Counted from the stretch's first letter, positions 46,718 to 57,081 are shown. The stretch is DNA of 64,000 nt from Bacillus sp. CH30_1T (GCF_008364765.1 NZ_VTUY01000004.1:1-64000); one strand, 5' to 3'. The notes: generated from the sequence alone by a model not told the origin. A program made the numbers and translations.

Positions 46718-47083
46718 AAAAGCGGAGGCGGCTCGATCAGCCCCGACAAGTAAAATGGGAAACCCCCATAAGGCGCCCTATGCCTTATGGGGGTTTCCCG
46801 TTGTCACCTCGAACTTCTAAGCCCTGTAGCTGGACAAAAGAAAAGCGGAAGGGCTTTGCCCAGAAGCGAAAAGCATAAGGCGAACCATCCGGAAAGGCGT
46901 TCTTTGCCTTTTTGGATGGTTTGACTTATGACCTCGAGCTTCTAAGCCTTGTAGCTGGACAAAAGAAAAGCGGAAGGGCTTTGCCCAGAAGCGAAAAGCA
47001 TAAGGCGAACCATCCGGAAAGGCGTTCTTTGCCTTTTTGGATGGTTTGACTTATGACCTCGAGCTTCTAAGCCTTGTAGCTGG
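46718..47083 (+). repeat. Palindromic repeat array C: one variant and two identical copies
   Basis: Three copies follow the sigG stop, in sigG orientation. Copy C0 (46718-46833) has the family ends but a different core, a perfect 18-bp stem (46757-46774 with 46782-46799). Copies C1 (46841-46958) and C2 (46966-47083) are identical over 118 bases, with period 125. In them the arm reads AGAAGC/GCTTCT instead of AGAGGC/GCCTCT, and the core AACCATCC/GGATGGTT instead of AACCTGC/GCAGGTT. All start AAAAGCGG and end TAGCTGG, linked by ACAAAAG. Minus-strand open frames here are artefacts of the repeat. Confidence 0.95.
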
Positions 47084-47094
47084 ACAAAAGAAAA

Positions 47095-47135
47095 GAAAGG
47101 TGGATCTCCTTCGGGTAGGTCTGCCTTTTTTTTTG
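47095..47135 (+). terminator. Terminator closing repeat array C
   Basis: A 12-bp stem using G-T pairs (AAAGGTGGATCT with AGGTCTGCCTTT) is followed by ten T. It likely ends the sigG transcript after the repeats. The remaining 100 bases before ylmC show no gene. Confidence 0.85.
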
Positions 47136-47235
47136 TTGCATACACTAGTAATAACTACTTGAATTGGGTGAAAGAACAGTCTTTGAACATATAGGTACAC
47201 AAATGAGAAACAACAAGAAGAGAGGGTGAAAACAG

Positions 47236-47523
47236 ATGGTACGTATATCTGAATTTCAGGTGAAAGATGTCGTGAGTATATCTGACGGACGGAAATTAGG
47301 GAATATAGGGGATATAGAAATTAACCTGGATACTGGAAGAATTGAGGCCATTGTCATCGGAGGTGGAGGAAAGATATTGGGTTTCTTCGGAAAAGATGAA
47401 GATATTGTGATTCCTTGGAGCAGTATTGTAAAAATAGGGGAGGATGTTATTCTTGTTAGATATAAAGAAAGTCATTATATTCAAGGTCAACTGCAGGAAC
47501 CGAAACAAGCCCCCGATACATGA
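47236..47523 (+). CDS. ylmC: YlmC/YmxH family PRC-barrel protein
   Basis: This 95-residue protein is a single PRC-barrel-like domain (VRISEFQVKDVVSISDGRKLGNIGDIEINLDTGRIEAIV in pieces, then PWSSIVKIGEDVILV). The family is often labelled a sporulation protein and is linked to sigG in Bacilli; biochemical function unknown. The last 14 residues are a loose tail. AGAGGG precedes the ATG. In B. subtilis other ylm genes lie between sigG and ylmC; here the repeats take that place. Confidence 0.9.
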   Translation: MVRISEFQVKDVVSISDGRKLGNIGDIEINLDTGRIEAIVIGGGGKILGFFGKDEDIVIPWSSIVKIGEDVILVRYKESHYIQGQLQEPKQAPDT

Positions 47524-47573
47524 CGAATCTTCAGAGAATATGGTACACTTAATAAAAACGAGGGAGATTCAAC

Positions 47574-48401
47574 GTGTCAAAGGATCCTTTTAATAGAGAA
47601 ACAGAAGCTTATTATTCTATAGGTACATGGACGAAAAATAATCCTGGGCTAGTTGCAGGGATCACTACAAGATGGGGTGGTGTCAGTACCGGACCATTTC
47701 ACTCTTTTAATATGGGATTGCACGTGGGAGACGATGAATCTTCAGTGGTTCATAATCGTCAATTACTTGCTTCCAGTTTAATGATGCCTGTTGAATCGTG
47801 GGCAGCTGCTGAACAAACCCACGGAAACAACATTCATCAAGTAGGAGAAGTAGACAAGGGAAAAGGTGCAGAGCTTTATCACACCAGCATTCAGGATACC
47901 GATGGTTTTATTACAGGAGATGAGAATATTCTATTAACGATGTGCTATGCGGATTGTGTTCCCCTCTATTTTCTGGACAGAGATTCGGGTACAATCGGAT
48001 TGGCACATGCCGGATGGAAAGGTACTGTTTTACAAATAGGGCCCAAAATGGTCGATGCATATATGGAGCGAGGGGCCTCCAAGTCTTCCCTGGAGGTTGT
48101 GATCGGGCCATCCATATGTAAGAATTGCTATGTAGTTGATGACTGTGTGATCGATAAAGTGAAAAAAACACTAGAAGATGAAAACAACTTACCCTATAAT
48201 TTAAAGGAAGAGGGACAATATTACCTCGATTTAAAGAAGTTGAATGAAAAGCTTTTAGTGCAAACTGGTTTAAATGCTGAACAAATCCACACTTCTAGTT
48301 ATTGTTCATCCTGTCACAATGAGTTTTTCTCATACAGAAGAGATGGTGGTAAAACAGGAAGAATCATGAGCTTCATTGGCTGGAAGGAGAAAAAAAGATG
48401 A
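47574..48401 (+). CDS. pgeF: Peptidoglycan editing factor/multicopper-type nucleoside enzyme, YlmD (PgeF) family
   Basis: This 275-residue protein belongs to the YfiH/LACC1 family. Conserved blocks [31 protein letters not shown] and AHAGWKGT carry the zinc-binding His/Cys residues. Family members act on purine nucleosides, and in E. coli the protein prevents wrong residues from entering muropeptide precursors, which fits its place next to cell wall genes. The start is GTG with GGGAG. It overlaps ylmE by 4 bases. Confidence 0.92.
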   Translation: MSKDPFNRETEAYYSIGTWTKNNPGLVAGITTRWGGVSTGPFHSFNMGLHVGDDESSVVHNRQLLASSLMMPVESWAAAEQTHGNNIHQVGEVDKGKGAELYHTSIQDTDGFITGDENILLTMCYADCVPLYFLDRDSGTIGLAHAGWKGTVLQIGPKMVDAYMERGASKSSLEVVIGPSICKNCYVVDDCVIDKVKKTLEDENNLPYNLKEEGQYYLDLKKLNEKLLVQTGLNAEQIHTSSYCSSCHNEFFSYRRDGGKTGRIMSFIGWKEKKR

Positions 48402-49072
48402 AGGTATCTGAAAAATTTATAATCATCCAGAAAAACATTGAAAATGCATGTAAGAACAGTGGAAGAAACCCTGAAGACGTACATGTTGTAGCGGTCACTA
48501 AATACGTTTCAATCGAGAGAGCCGAAGAAGCGGTTGAAGCCGGCCTTATTCACTTAGGTGAGAACCGTGACGAAGAACTGCTCTCCAAGCAGGAAGTTCT
48601 ACAGGACAAGCCTCTGTGGCATTTTATTGGATCTCTGCAATCTAGAAAAGTAAAAAACATCATTGATAAAGTATCATACATACATTCTCTGGATCGTCTG
48701 TCACTAGCTAAAGAAATTCATAAAAGAGCGGACAAGCCTGTGTCTTGTTTTGTTCAAGTGAATGTTTCTGGAGAAGATTCTAAACATGGGTTATCACCTC
48801 AAGAAGTAAAAGGATTTATTGTGAGTCTTAAAGACTTCACAAATATTAATGTCGTAGGATTAATGACAATGGCTCCACATACGGACGATGAACCATTCTT
48901 ACGGACTTGTTTTAGACAGTTGAAAACAATCCAGGAAGAAATCAACGCATTAAACCTTCCTTATGCCCCTTGTACAGAATTATCAATGGGGATGAGCAAT
49001 GATTACATGATTGCAATCGAAGAGGGAGCTACGTTTATTCGTATTGGAACTGCATTAGTTGGAAATGACTGA
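48398..49072 (+). CDS. ylmE: YggS/YlmE family pyridoxal phosphate homeostasis protein
   Basis: This 224-residue protein is a single TIM-barrel PLP-binding protein. The PLP lysine lies in VVAVTKYVS (Lys at about 35), with [10 protein letters not shown] and [15 protein letters not shown] following and [20 protein letters not shown] near the end. It carries PLP without known catalysis and balances vitamin B6 and amino acid pools. It is translationally coupled to pgeF. Confidence 0.94.
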   Translation: MKVSEKFIIIQKNIENACKNSGRNPEDVHVVAVTKYVSIERAEEAVEAGLIHLGENRDEELLSKQEVLQDKPLWHFIGSLQSRKVKNIIDKVSYIHSLDRLSLAKEIHKRADKPVSCFVQVNVSGEDSKHGLSPQEVKGFIVSLKDFTNINVVGLMTMAPHTDDEPFLRTCFRQLKTIQEEINALNLPYAPCTELSMGMSNDYMIAIEEGATFIRIGTALVGND

Positions 49073-49088
49073 GAGGGGATGAATACAA

Positions 49089-49535
49089 ATGGGTATCAAG
49101 TCAAAGTTTAAAACGTTCTTTTTGCTGGATGAAGATGAATATGATTATGAAGAAGAAAAGTTTGAAGAAGAATACGAGGAGAAAAAGCCCATGAAGTCGC
49201 AGTCGCTTTCAAATTCGAAACAAAATGTTGTAAGTCTTCAAAGTGTTCAAAAGTCTTCTAAGATGATACTGGTTGAGCCGAGAGTATACGCTGAAGCTCA
49301 AGAAATTGCTGATCACTTAAAGAATAGACGCTCTGTCCTGGTAAACTTACAGCGGATTCAACATGATCAAGCAAAACGCATTGTCGACTTCTTAAGTGGA
49401 ACTGTGTACGCAATTGGCGGCGACATTCAGCGAGTTGGAGATAATATTTTTCTTTGTACGCCTGATAATGTGGAAGTGAGCGGGAATATCTCTGAGTTCC
49501 TTAAAGAGGAAGATCTATCAGATTCGAGGTGGTAA
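49089..49535 (+). CDS. sepF: Cell division protein SepF
   Basis: This 148-residue protein has an N-terminal amphipathic membrane-targeting helix ([13 protein letters not shown]), an acidic linker (about 15-60) and the compact SepF domain (about 60-140, [26 protein letters not shown] in pieces, [14 protein letters not shown]). SepF rings bind the FtsZ C-terminal peptide and anchor it to the membrane, overlapping FtsA in function. GAGGGG precedes the ATG. Confidence 0.96.
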   Translation: MGIKSKFKTFFLLDEDEYDYEEEKFEEEYEEKKPMKSQSLSNSKQNVVSLQSVQKSSKMILVEPRVYAEAQEIADHLKNRRSVLVNLQRIQHDQAKRIVDFLSGTVYAIGGDIQRVGDNIFLCTPDNVEVSGNISEFLKEEDLSDSRW

Positions 49536-49543
49536 TGTAAATT

Positions 49544-49807
49544 ATGGTGATGCTTTATGAGATTTTATACAACCTTATTCGCATATACTCCTGGGCTTTA
49601 ATCATTTATATATTAATGTCCTGGTTTCCAAATGCAAGGGAGACGTCGATTGGACAGTTCCTTGCAAGAATATGCGAACCGTATTTAGAACCATTCAGAC
49701 GTTTTGTTCCATCGATCGGAATGATTGATATTTCACCAATCGTGGCATTCATTGTGTTGAACTTGGCACAATCTGGTTTATACCAATTATTTAGATGGCT
49801 GATTTAA
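49544..49807 (+). CDS. ylmG: YlmG, YggT family membrane protein
   Basis: This 87-residue protein has two transmembrane segments (about 5-25 and 62-82) and the YggT signature [28 protein letters not shown] around the middle. The family is linked to division and osmotic or ionic balance; exact role unknown. ATG 49544 fits the GAGGTGG site better than the ATG two codons later. A terminator follows. Confidence 0.92.
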   Translation: MVMLYEILYNLIRIYSWALIIYILMSWFPNARETSIGQFLARICEPYLEPFRRFVPSIGMIDISPIVAFIVLNLAQSGLYQLFRWLI

Positions 49808-49835
49808 TCGGCGAGTATGCGATCAAATATCCTTT

Positions 49836-49876
49836 AAAGAACTGAAACCGGATTGAACAGTTTCAGTTCTTTTATT
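49836..49876 (+). terminator. Terminator after ylmG
   Basis: A perfect 13-bp stem (AAAGAACTGAAAC with GTTTCAGTTCTTT) with an 11-base loop is followed by TATTTT. Confidence 0.9.
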
Positions 49877-49904
49877 TTGGGTAAATTACATAGGAGGTGA
49901 AGTT

Positions 49905-50675
49905 GTGTCTTCAATTTACCAACATTTCAGGCCGGATGAGAGAGGGTTTGTGGATGCTGTACTGGAGTGGAAACTGGCAGTGGAAAATCAATATACAGCG
50001 AAACGAACGGACTTTTTGGACCCAAGGCAGCAGCATATTGTTGAGTCCGTCATTGGAAATAACGATGAGATCATCCTTTCCTTCTATCCGGAAAATACGG
50101 AACGGAAAAGAGCGTTATTGTATCCCCCTTATTTTCAGCCTGAAGAAGAAGATTTTGGTATTAAGTTATTTGAAATACAGTACCCGTCCAAGTTTGTTAC
50201 AATAGAGCATAGACAGGTACTAGGGACTCTCATGTCATTAGGGTTGAAACGGGAAAAATTCGGGGATATTTTATCTGAGGACGATACCATTCAACTCATG
50301 CTCGCAGGTGAGATTTCTGAATACGTCCGGATGGAACTCACTCAAATAGGCAAAGCAAAGATCTCCATGAAGGATATTCCAATGAAAGATCGAATCGAAA
50401 GTAAGGAAGAATGGTTGGAAAAAGTGACTACTGTAAGCTCCCTGCGGTTAGATGTCGTTCTCGCAGCAATCTATAATGATTCCCGCCAAAAAGCTCAAAC
50501 ATTGATTAAAAGCAATCATGTAAAAGTCAATTGGAAAACGGTCGAAAATGCCTCTTTTGAAGTAGAAGCCGGGGATGTAATTTCAGCAAGAGGGTATGGA
50601 AGAAGTAAGTTATTGTCCATTGAAGGAAGAACGAAACGGGATAAATGGCGAATTTCTGTTGGAATACTGAAATAA
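49905..50675 (+). CDS. ylmH: YlmH, S4-domain RNA-binding protein
   Basis: This 256-residue protein has a YlmH-specific N-terminal region (about 1-175, with LDPRQQHIVESVIG and a TLMSLGLKREKFGDI block) and a C-terminal S4 domain (about 180-240, SSLRLDVVLAAIYNDSRQKAQTLI). YlmH-type proteins bind ribosomes or tRNA-linked nascent chains in ribosome quality control. GTG start with GGAGGTG. It is preceded by a terminator and could have its own promoter. Confidence 0.93.
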   Translation: MSSIYQHFRPDERGFVDAVLEWKLAVENQYTAKRTDFLDPRQQHIVESVIGNNDEIILSFYPENTERKRALLYPPYFQPEEEDFGIKLFEIQYPSKFVTIEHRQVLGTLMSLGLKREKFGDILSEDDTIQLMLAGEISEYVRMELTQIGKAKISMKDIPMKDRIESKEEWLEKVTTVSSLRLDVVLAAIYNDSRQKAQTLIKSNHVKVNWKTVENASFEVEAGDVISARGYGRSKLLSIEGRTKRDKWRISVGILK

Positions 50676-50764
50676 TTTAAGAAAATTAAAGGGATTCTCC
50701 CACATACTGTCGAAATTTTAGTTATAATAAATATGTAATTCACCAAGTACTGGAGGTGGCTCCC

Positions 50765-51280
50765 ATGCCTTTAACGCCATTAGACATACATAATAAAGAA
50801 TTTAGTCGTGGCTTTCGTGGTTATGATGAGGACGAGGTTAATGAATTTTTAGATCAAATTATTAAGGATTATGAAATTCTTATCCGCGAGAAGAAGGAAA
50901 CGGAAGAACGTTTAAACTCCTTGAATGAACGTTTAGGTCATTTTACAAACATCGAGGAAACGTTAAACAAGTCAATCGTCATTGCTCAAGAAGCAGGGGA
51001 AGAAGTTAAGCGTAATGCAATGAAAGAATCGAAGCTGATCATTAAGGAAGCCGAGAAGAATGCTGATCGCATCGTTAACGAATCATTATCCAAAGCCCGT
51101 AAGATTGCCATTGAGATTGAAGAGCTCAAGAAGCAGTCAAAGGTGTTCCGAACTCGTTTCAAAATGTTAATCGAAGCCCAGCTTGATTTACTTGATACAA
51201 ATGACTGGGATCAATTAATGGAATTCGATCTGGACGCAACAGATTTAAAAACTTTAAAAGAAGAAGAGACATTGTCTTGA
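50765..51280 (+). CDS. divIVA: Cell division initiation protein DivIVA
   Basis: This 171-residue protein has the lipid-binding N-terminal domain (PLTPLDIHNKEFSRGFRGYDEDEVNEFLD in pieces, residues about 2-32, with the exposed Phe and Arg region) followed by long coiled coils (about 35-150). It marks poles and septa, recruiting MinJ, RacA and spore factors. ATG 50765 lies 7 bases after GGAGGTGG. The ileS promoter overlaps its stop codon. Confidence 0.95.
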   Translation: MPLTPLDIHNKEFSRGFRGYDEDEVNEFLDQIIKDYEILIREKKETEERLNSLNERLGHFTNIEETLNKSIVIAQEAGEEVKRNAMKESKLIIKEAEKNADRIVNESLSKARKIAIEIEELKKQSKVFRTRFKMLIEAQLDLLDTNDWDQLMEFDLDATDLKTLKEEETLS

Positions 51281-51306
51281 CGAAAAGCGCAATACTTTCA
51301 TATAAT
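51277..51306 (+). promoter_or_regulatory. Promoter of the ileS T-box transcript
   Basis: TTGACG (51277-51282) and an exact TATAAT (51301-51306) are separated by 18 bases. The -35 overlaps the divIVA stop codon. Confidence 0.85.
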
Positions 51307-51329
51307 TGAACAACAATCTAAATTGCCAT

Positions 51330-51593
51330 AATGAAGGCTAAGACAGGGACAGTACGTTTCTTATGATATTTCCTTTCTAGCGAGTCGGGGACGGTGTAAG
51401 CCCGACAAGGAACAAAGGTACGGAAGATCACCCTCGAGCTCTACTCATGAAATTCACTTCCGGAGAGTAATGAATAGCGTCTTGTTCACGTTACGAATCA
51501 ATACGAGTGAAGATCGATTTAGATCTTTATGAGGGTGGTACCGCGGGAAAAGCTTTCTCGTCCCTTTCCAGGGACGAGAAAGCTTTTTTTTGT
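51330..51593 (+). promoter_or_regulatory. T-box riboswitch controlling ileS
   Basis: The leader carries the T-box sequence AGGGTGGTACCGCGG at 51532-51546, which pairs with the free 3' end of uncharged tRNA, and a strong terminator right after it (51548-51593: AAAAGCTTTCTCGTCCC with its complement, then T8). The stem I region spans about 51350-51480. The codon ATC at 51426-51428 is a candidate Ile specifier, but I did not fold the RNA to prove its place. Uncharged tRNA(Ile) would stabilise the antiterminator and let ileS be transcribed. Confidence 0.93.
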
Positions 51594-51674
51594 TTCCAAA
51601 AGGGATAGCCTGATTAAGAATCGCGGGATTTAGAAAAGATGGCAATTAAGAGAAACGTTTAGGAGGAAGATTTC

Positions 51675-54446
51675 ATGGAGTATAAAGATACATTATTGAT
51701 GCCGAAGACGGAATTTCCCATGAGAGGAAATTTACCGAAACGCGAACCGGATACACAGACGAAGTGGGAAGAAATGAATATTTACCAAAAAGTGCAGGAG
51801 AGAACGAGTGATCGTCCTTTATTTGTTCTTCACGATGGGCCTCCATATGCCAATGGAAATATTCATATGGGTCACGCATTAAATAAAATTCTTAAAGACT
51901 TTATCGTCCGCTATAAATCCATGAGCGGATTCCATGCACCATATGTTCCAGGCTGGGACACTCATGGTTTACCAATTGAGCAGGCGTTAACGAATAAAGG
52001 CGTAAAGCGTAAAGAAATGACTATCGCAGAGTTCCGTAAATTGTGTGAAGAATATGCTTATAAGCAAGTTGATAACCAACGCACTCAGTTCAAACAATTA
52101 GGGGTACGTGGTGATTGGGATAATCCATATATTACCTTAAAGCCTGAGTACGAAGCTCAACAGATTAAAGTATTCGGTGATATGGCGAAGAAAGGCTATA
52201 TCTATAAAGGTAAAAAACCAGTGTACTGGTCTCCTTCAAGTGAATCTGCTTTAGCAGAAGCAGAGATCGAGTATCAGGATAAGCGTTCTCCTTCCATCTA
52301 CGTCGGCTTCGCCGTTACAGAAGGTAAGGATGTTCTTGAAAAAGGGACTCAATTAGTCATCTGGACGACAACTCCTTGGACGATTCCTGCCAATCTGGGA
52401 ATTGCCGTGCATGAAGATCTAAGCTATGTCGTTGTAAATGTGAATGAAAGCAGCTATGTAGTAGCAGAGGATTTACTGGAAGAAGTTGCGAAGAATCTGG
52501 AATGGGAAGTTTACTCAGTATCCAAAAAGGTTAAAGGAGCGGAGCTTGAGCATATCGTGGCAAAACATCCATTATATGATCGGGATTCACTTGTTGTACT
52601 TGGTGAACATGTTACGACTGATTCAGGTACAGGGTGTGTTCATACCGCACCAGGACACGGGGAAGATGACTTTCTGGTTGGTAGGAAATATGGCTTGGAT
52701 GTGTTATGTCCGGTAGACGATAAAGGAGTAATGACCTCAGAAGCACCTGGATTTGAAGGCTTGTTCTACGATAAAGCCAACAAACCGATTACCGAAAAGC
52801 TACAGGAAACAGGAGCATTGTTAAAGCTTAACTTTATCACACACTCCTATCCACATGATTGGCGTACGAAAAAGCCTGTTATCTTTAGAGCGACGGCACA
52901 ATGGTTTGCGTCAATCGATAAATTCCGTAAAGAACTGCTGGAAGCCGTAAATGAAACGAAATGGGTACCTGCTTGGGGGGAAACACGCCTGTACAATATG
53001 GTCAGAGACCGTGGAGACTGGTGTATTTCAAGACAACGTGCATGGGGAGTGCCAATCCCGGTATTTTATGCTGAGAATGGCCAGGAAATCATTTCAGATG
53101 AAACCATTGAGCATGTATCAAAGCTTTTCCGTGAACACGGTTCAAACATCTGGTTTGAAAAAGAAGCGAAGGATCTTCTACCTGAAGGGTTTACCCATAA
53201 AGGAAGTCCGAATGGGAAGTTCACGAAAGAACAGGATATCATGGATGTCTGGTTTGACTCAGGTTCTTCACATCAAGCCGTACTTGAAGAAAGAAATGAC
53301 CTTCAGCGTCCTGCAGACCTTTATTTAGAGGGATCTGACCAATATCGCGGATGGTTTAACTCTTCCTTGACTACAAGTGTAGCAGTGACAGGTAAAGCTC
53401 CATATAAAGGCGTGTTAAGTCATGGATTTGCTCTTGATGGTGACGGAAGAAAAATGAGTAAATCATTAGGGAACGTAGTCGTTCCTGAAAAAGTGATGAA
53501 GCAGCTTGGAGCCGATATCCTTCGCCTTTGGGTTGCATCGGTTGATTATCAAGCAGATGTTCGAGTATCAGATCCAATCTTGAAGCAAGTGGCTGAAGTG
53601 TATCGTAAAATCCGTAATACGTACCGTTTCTTATTAGGAAACCTTTCTGACTTTGACCCAAGTACCAATGCGGTATCCTTCGATCAATTAAGAGAAGTGG
53701 ATCAATTCATGCTTGTGAAGTTGAATGATCTAGTGAAAAATGTGAGAAATTCATACGACAAATATGAATTTGCAAGCATCTATCACGCTGTAAATAATTT
53801 CTGTACGCTGGATTTAAGTTCATTCTATTTAGACTTTGCGAAGGATGTTCTTTATATCGAGTCAGAAAATCATGACGAGCGTCGAGCAATCCAAACTGTG
53901 TTATATGAATCCCTGGTTGCTCTAACTAAACTGATGTCTCCAATCCTTTCTCATACAGCTGATGAAGTGTGGGCTCATATCCCTGGAGTAGTGGGAGAAA
54001 GTGTTCAACTTACTGATATGCCTGAAGTGCAAGAGTTAAGAAATGCTGATGAGTTGAAGAAGAAATGGAATGCTTTCCTGGAGTTAAGAGATGATGTATT
54101 AAAAGGTCTTGAAGAAGCTCGTAATCAGAAGTTGATCGGGAAATCATTAACGGCTAAAGTGACTCTTTACGTGAATGATGAAACGCAAGCTTTACTCGGT
54201 TCCATTAAGGAAGACTTAAAACAATTGTTCATCGTGTCCGCCTTTGAAATCGGGGGAGCAGTGAACTCGGCACCAGAACATGCATTAAGTCTTGGTGAAA
54301 ACAATATTGTCGTCGAAAAAGCCGAGGGTGAAACATGTGACCGCTGTTGGGTTGTTACAACCACAGTAGGCGAGGATCAGGATCATCCTACGCTTTGCAC
54401 ACGCTGTGCATCAGTAGTGAAAGAAAGCTATTCTCACCTGGCATAA
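51675..54446 (+). CDS. ileS: Isoleucyl-tRNA synthetase
   Basis: This 923-residue class I synthetase has HIGH as HMGH (about residue 66, [16 protein letters not shown] in pieces), the CP1 editing domain (about 190-400, [11 protein letters not shown]), KMSKS (about 595) and the anticodon domain. A C-terminal zinc ribbon with CDRCW and CTRC (about 886-910) is present. GGAGGAAG precedes the ATG. Expression is controlled by the T-box leader. It is the eubacterial type usual in Bacillus. Confidence 0.98.
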   Translation: MEYKDTLLMPKTEFPMRGNLPKREPDTQTKWEEMNIYQKVQERTSDRPLFVLHDGPPYANGNIHMGHALNKILKDFIVRYKSMSGFHAPYVPGWDTHGLPIEQALTNKGVKRKEMTIAEFRKLCEEYAYKQVDNQRTQFKQLGVRGDWDNPYITLKPEYEAQQIKVFGDMAKKGYIYKGKKPVYWSPSSESALAEAEIEYQDKRSPSIYVGFAVTEGKDVLEKGTQLVIWTTTPWTIPANLGIAVHEDLSYVVVNVNESSYVVAEDLLEEVAKNLEWEVYSVSKKVKGAELEHIVAKHPLYDRDSLVVLGEHVTTDSGTGCVHTAPGHGEDDFLVGRKYGLDVLCPVDDKGVMTSEAPGFEGLFYDKANKPITEKLQETGALLKLNFITHSYPHDWRTKKPVIFRATAQWFASIDKFRKELLEAVNETKWVPAWGETRLYNMVRDRGDWCISRQRAWGVPIPVFYAENGQEIISDETIEHVSKLFREHGSNIWFEKEAKDLLPEGFTHKGSPNGKFTKEQDIMDVWFDSGSSHQAVLEERNDLQRPADLYLEGSDQYRGWFNSSLTTSVAVTGKAPYKGVLSHGFALDGDGRKMSKSLGNVVVPEKVMKQLGADILRLWVASVDYQADVRVSDPILKQVAEVYRKIRNTYRFLLGNLSDFDPSTNAVSFDQLREVDQFMLVKLNDLVKNVRNSYDKYEFASIYHAVNNFCTLDLSSFYLDFAKDVLYIESENHDERRAIQTVLYESLVALTKLMSPILSHTADEVWAHIPGVVGESVQLTDMPEVQELRNADELKKKWNAFLELRDDVLKGLEEARNQKLIGKSLTAKVTLYVNDETQALLGSIKEDLKQLFIVSAFEIGGAVNSAPEHALSLGENNIVVEKAEGETCDRCWVVTTTVGEDQDHPTLCTRCASVVKESYSHLA

Positions 54447-54455
54447 TAATATCGA

Positions 54456-54494
54456 AAGGCTGGCCGCATATTATGTGAGTCAGCCTTTTTTATA
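54456..54494 (+). terminator. Terminator of ileS
   Basis: A stem of 8 pairs (AAAGGCTG with CAGCCTTT) with an internal second stem (GCATA/TATGT region) is followed by a T6 run. Confidence 0.85.
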
Positions 54495-54567
54495 TTCCAA
54501 AATTGCTATATCTTGCAACGCAATTTTCAGGTGTGTTTCCCCCATACTATGAATGGAGGGATCAAAG

Positions 54568-54849
54568 ATGACATATGACCGATACACATCCATTGTTCAA
54601 GAGCTTACAACATCCTTGAAAGAGCTAGAGGCAAGTCGATCTCAACATCCTTTAATTCAGCAGTATATTGATGATGAAATTACCGAAGTGAAACAAGCCC
54701 TAAATCGTGTTAGAGATAATCAATACGGCTACTGTGAAATGAGCGGAGAAGAAATACCCTTTGATTTCATTAAGATGAACCCTACCTGCACAACGCTTCA
54801 CGGTGCATTGGAATGGAGACGATTTGGAAAAATCTCATCTTATTCCTGA
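54568..54849 (+). CDS. ylyA: YlyA, DksA/TraR-like small protein
   Basis: This 93-residue protein has a helical hairpin (about 8-50) and a DksA/TraR-type C-terminal region where the zinc finger is degenerate: only two Cys remain (YGYCEMSGEE and NPTCTTL), the partner positions being Ser and Thr. So zinc is probably not bound in the usual way. B. subtilis YlyA at this locus has been reported to modulate sigma-G-dependent genes. ATG 54568 follows GGAGGG; an in-frame ATG at 54553 overlaps that site. Confidence 0.85.
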   Translation: MTYDRYTSIVQELTTSLKELEASRSQHPLIQQYIDDEITEVKQALNRVRDNQYGYCEMSGEEIPFDFIKMNPTCTTLHGALEWRRFGKISSYS

Positions 54850-54955
54850 AGACTTAAGCGGGTTTCATCGTCCACATTTAGTTTAAGTGTCTTTATTTCC
54901 CCTTTTATGCTAAAATGCAAAGGTAATCATTTTACGATGTTCGGAGGTTGCCTTT

Positions 54956-55474
54956 GTGTTTTATTATTTATTGGCTTTGGTTGTGATTGGACTCGATCAA
55001 TTAACAAAATGGTTGGTTGTGAAACGAATGACAGAAGGAGAAAGTATAAAGATCATAGACAATTTTTTATATCTTACTTCTCATCGAAATCAGGGTGCAG
55101 CATGGGGAATACTTCAAGGGCAAATGTGGTTTTTTTACATTATTACAGTAGTAGTGATTGTAGGTATCGTGTATTATATGCAAGTCCATGCAAAAGGGCA
55201 TTCTTTATTCAGTTTAAGTTTAGCCTTTATGCTTGGTGGAGCTATTGGAAACTTTATTGACCGTGTCTTTCGAAAAGAAGTGGTTGATTTCTTAAATACA
55301 TACATCTTTTCCTATGATTTTCCGATCTTTAATATTGCCGATGCAGCATTAACCATTGGAGTAGCATTGTTACTAATTTACATGTATTTAGACGAACGAA
55401 AAGCAAAGAAGGAGAACAAAAATGGAAGTAATTCAGCACAACATACAGCAGGAAAACCAGGGAGAACGAATTGA
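54956..55474 (+). CDS. lspA: Lipoprotein signal peptidase (signal peptidase II)
   Basis: This 172-residue integral membrane protease with four helices removes signal peptides from prolipoproteins. The two catalytic Asp blocks are present: [10 protein letters not shown] (about 96-105) and [12 protein letters not shown] (about 122). The start is GTG with GGAGGTTG upstream. Its last 53 bases overlap the start of ylyB in another frame, giving it a polar C-terminal tail slightly longer than usual. Confidence 0.96.
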   Translation: MFYYLLALVVIGLDQLTKWLVVKRMTEGESIKIIDNFLYLTSHRNQGAAWGILQGQMWFFYIITVVVIVGIVYYMQVHAKGHSLFSLSLAFMLGGAIGNFIDRVFRKEVVDFLNTYIFSYDFPIFNIADAALTIGVALLLIYMYLDERKAKKENKNGSNSAQHTAGKPGRTN

Positions 55475-56333
55475 TAAAGTCGTAAGTCAGTTGAACAAGG
55501 AATGGTCCCGTTCACAGGTTCAACAATGGATAAAAGAAGGTCATATTAAAGTGAATGGTGAGGCGATAAAACCTAATTTCAAATGTCCAGCGGATGCATT
55601 AATCGAGGTTTCGATCCCGGAACCCGAAGAGTTGGATGTAGAACCGGAAGACCTCAATCTTGACATTGCCTATGAAGATGGGGACGTCATAGTTGTAAAC
55701 AAGCCAAAGGGAATGGTCGTTCACCCTGCACCTGGGCATTATTCAGAGACAATGGTGAATGGTTTGATGTATCACTGTAAGGATTTATCCGGCATTAATG
55801 GAGTTCTAAGACCAGGAATCGTCCACCGTATAGATAAGGACACTTCAGGCTTACTGATGGTGGCGAAAAATGATATGGCTCACGAGCATTTGGTTAATCA
55901 GCTGGTAGAAAAATCCGTAACAAGAAAATATACAGCCATCGTACATGGCCTTATTCCCCATGAATACGGCACCATTGATGCTCCGATCGGAAGAGACCCT
56001 AAAGATCGCCAAAGTATGGCTGTAGTGGATAACGGTAAACAAGCGGTGACACATTTCAGAGTGCTGGATCGCTATAAAGATTTCACATTAGTCGAATGTG
56101 AATTGGAAACGGGACGAACGCATCAAATCCGTGTGCACATGAAGTATATCGGCTTCCCGCTTGCGGGGGATCCAAAGTATGGACCACGAAAGACATTGAG
56201 CATAGAAGGACAGGCCCTTCATGCTGGAGTGTTAGGATTTGTCCATCCAAGAACAGAAGAATATATGGAATTCCACGCGGAGTTACCTCAGGAGTTCACT
56301 AAACTTGTGAAGCATCTTGAAAATAATCGTTGA
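55422..56333 (+). CDS. ylyB: RluA/RluD-family pseudouridine synthase (YlyB)
   Basis: This 303-residue enzyme has an N-terminal S4 domain (about 12-60) and a pseudouridine synthase domain with the catalytic Asp in [11 protein letters not shown] (about 138). RTHQIRVHM and GDPKYG blocks are intact. It likely modifies 23S rRNA, as RluD does. The ribosome site AAGGAG and ATG lie within the end of lspA. The pyr promoter begins in its last codons. Confidence 0.94.
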   Translation: MEVIQHNIQQENQGERIDKVVSQLNKEWSRSQVQQWIKEGHIKVNGEAIKPNFKCPADALIEVSIPEPEELDVEPEDLNLDIAYEDGDVIVVNKPKGMVVHPAPGHYSETMVNGLMYHCKDLSGINGVLRPGIVHRIDKDTSGLLMVAKNDMAHEHLVNQLVEKSVTRKYTAIVHGLIPHEYGTIDAPIGRDPKDRQSMAVVDNGKQAVTHFRVLDRYKDFTLVECELETGRTHQIRVHMKYIGFPLAGDPKYGPRKTLSIEGQALHAGVLGFVHPRTEEYMEFHAELPQEFTKLVKHLENNR

Positions 56334-56358
56334 CAAATTCCGACTGGACCTTTATGAT
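56330..56358 (+). promoter_or_regulatory. Promoter of the pyr operon
   Basis: TTGACA (56330-56335) and TATGAT (56353-56358) are separated by 17 bases, with the -35 overlapping the ylyB stop codon. It stands just before the first PyrR attenuator. Confidence 0.9.
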
Positions 56359-56384
56359 TTAGTTAATTGAATAAGTAACCTTTA

Positions 56385-56500
56385 ATACGGTCCCGTGAGG
56401 CTGAGAAGGAGCATGTACGACCAAATCATTTTGGCGTGCAATCAGATCATAACGATAAGTGTGCCCTCTCATCCCTACGGTGAGAGGGATTTTTTATTTT
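56385..56500 (+). promoter_or_regulatory. PyrR-dependent attenuator 1 (before pyrR)
   Basis: The leader holds a PyrR-binding loop sequence (TCCCGTGAGGCTGAGAAGGA near 56391) and, downstream, a terminator (CCCTCTCA with TGAGAGGG, then T6). When UMP is plentiful, PyrR binds the anti-antiterminator and the terminator forms. Confidence 0.92.
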
Positions 56501-56520
56501 AATGAAACGAGGTGGCGTAA

Positions 56521-57066
<546 letters not shown>

Positions 57067-57081
57067 CGTAAGTCCTTTTAA

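Noticed and set aside
46841..47083. Possible CRISPR array
   Set aside because: The 118-bp units are directly adjacent with 7-base linkers of constant sequence, contain long palindromes and have no variable spacers.
46942..47145. 67-codon minus-strand ORF in array C
   Set aside because: Made of repeat sequence and the terminator; same artefact as in array A.
47140..47147. CATACACT as a sigma-E -10 box before ylmC
   Set aside because: The -35 position falls in the T run of the terminator and has no matching sequence.
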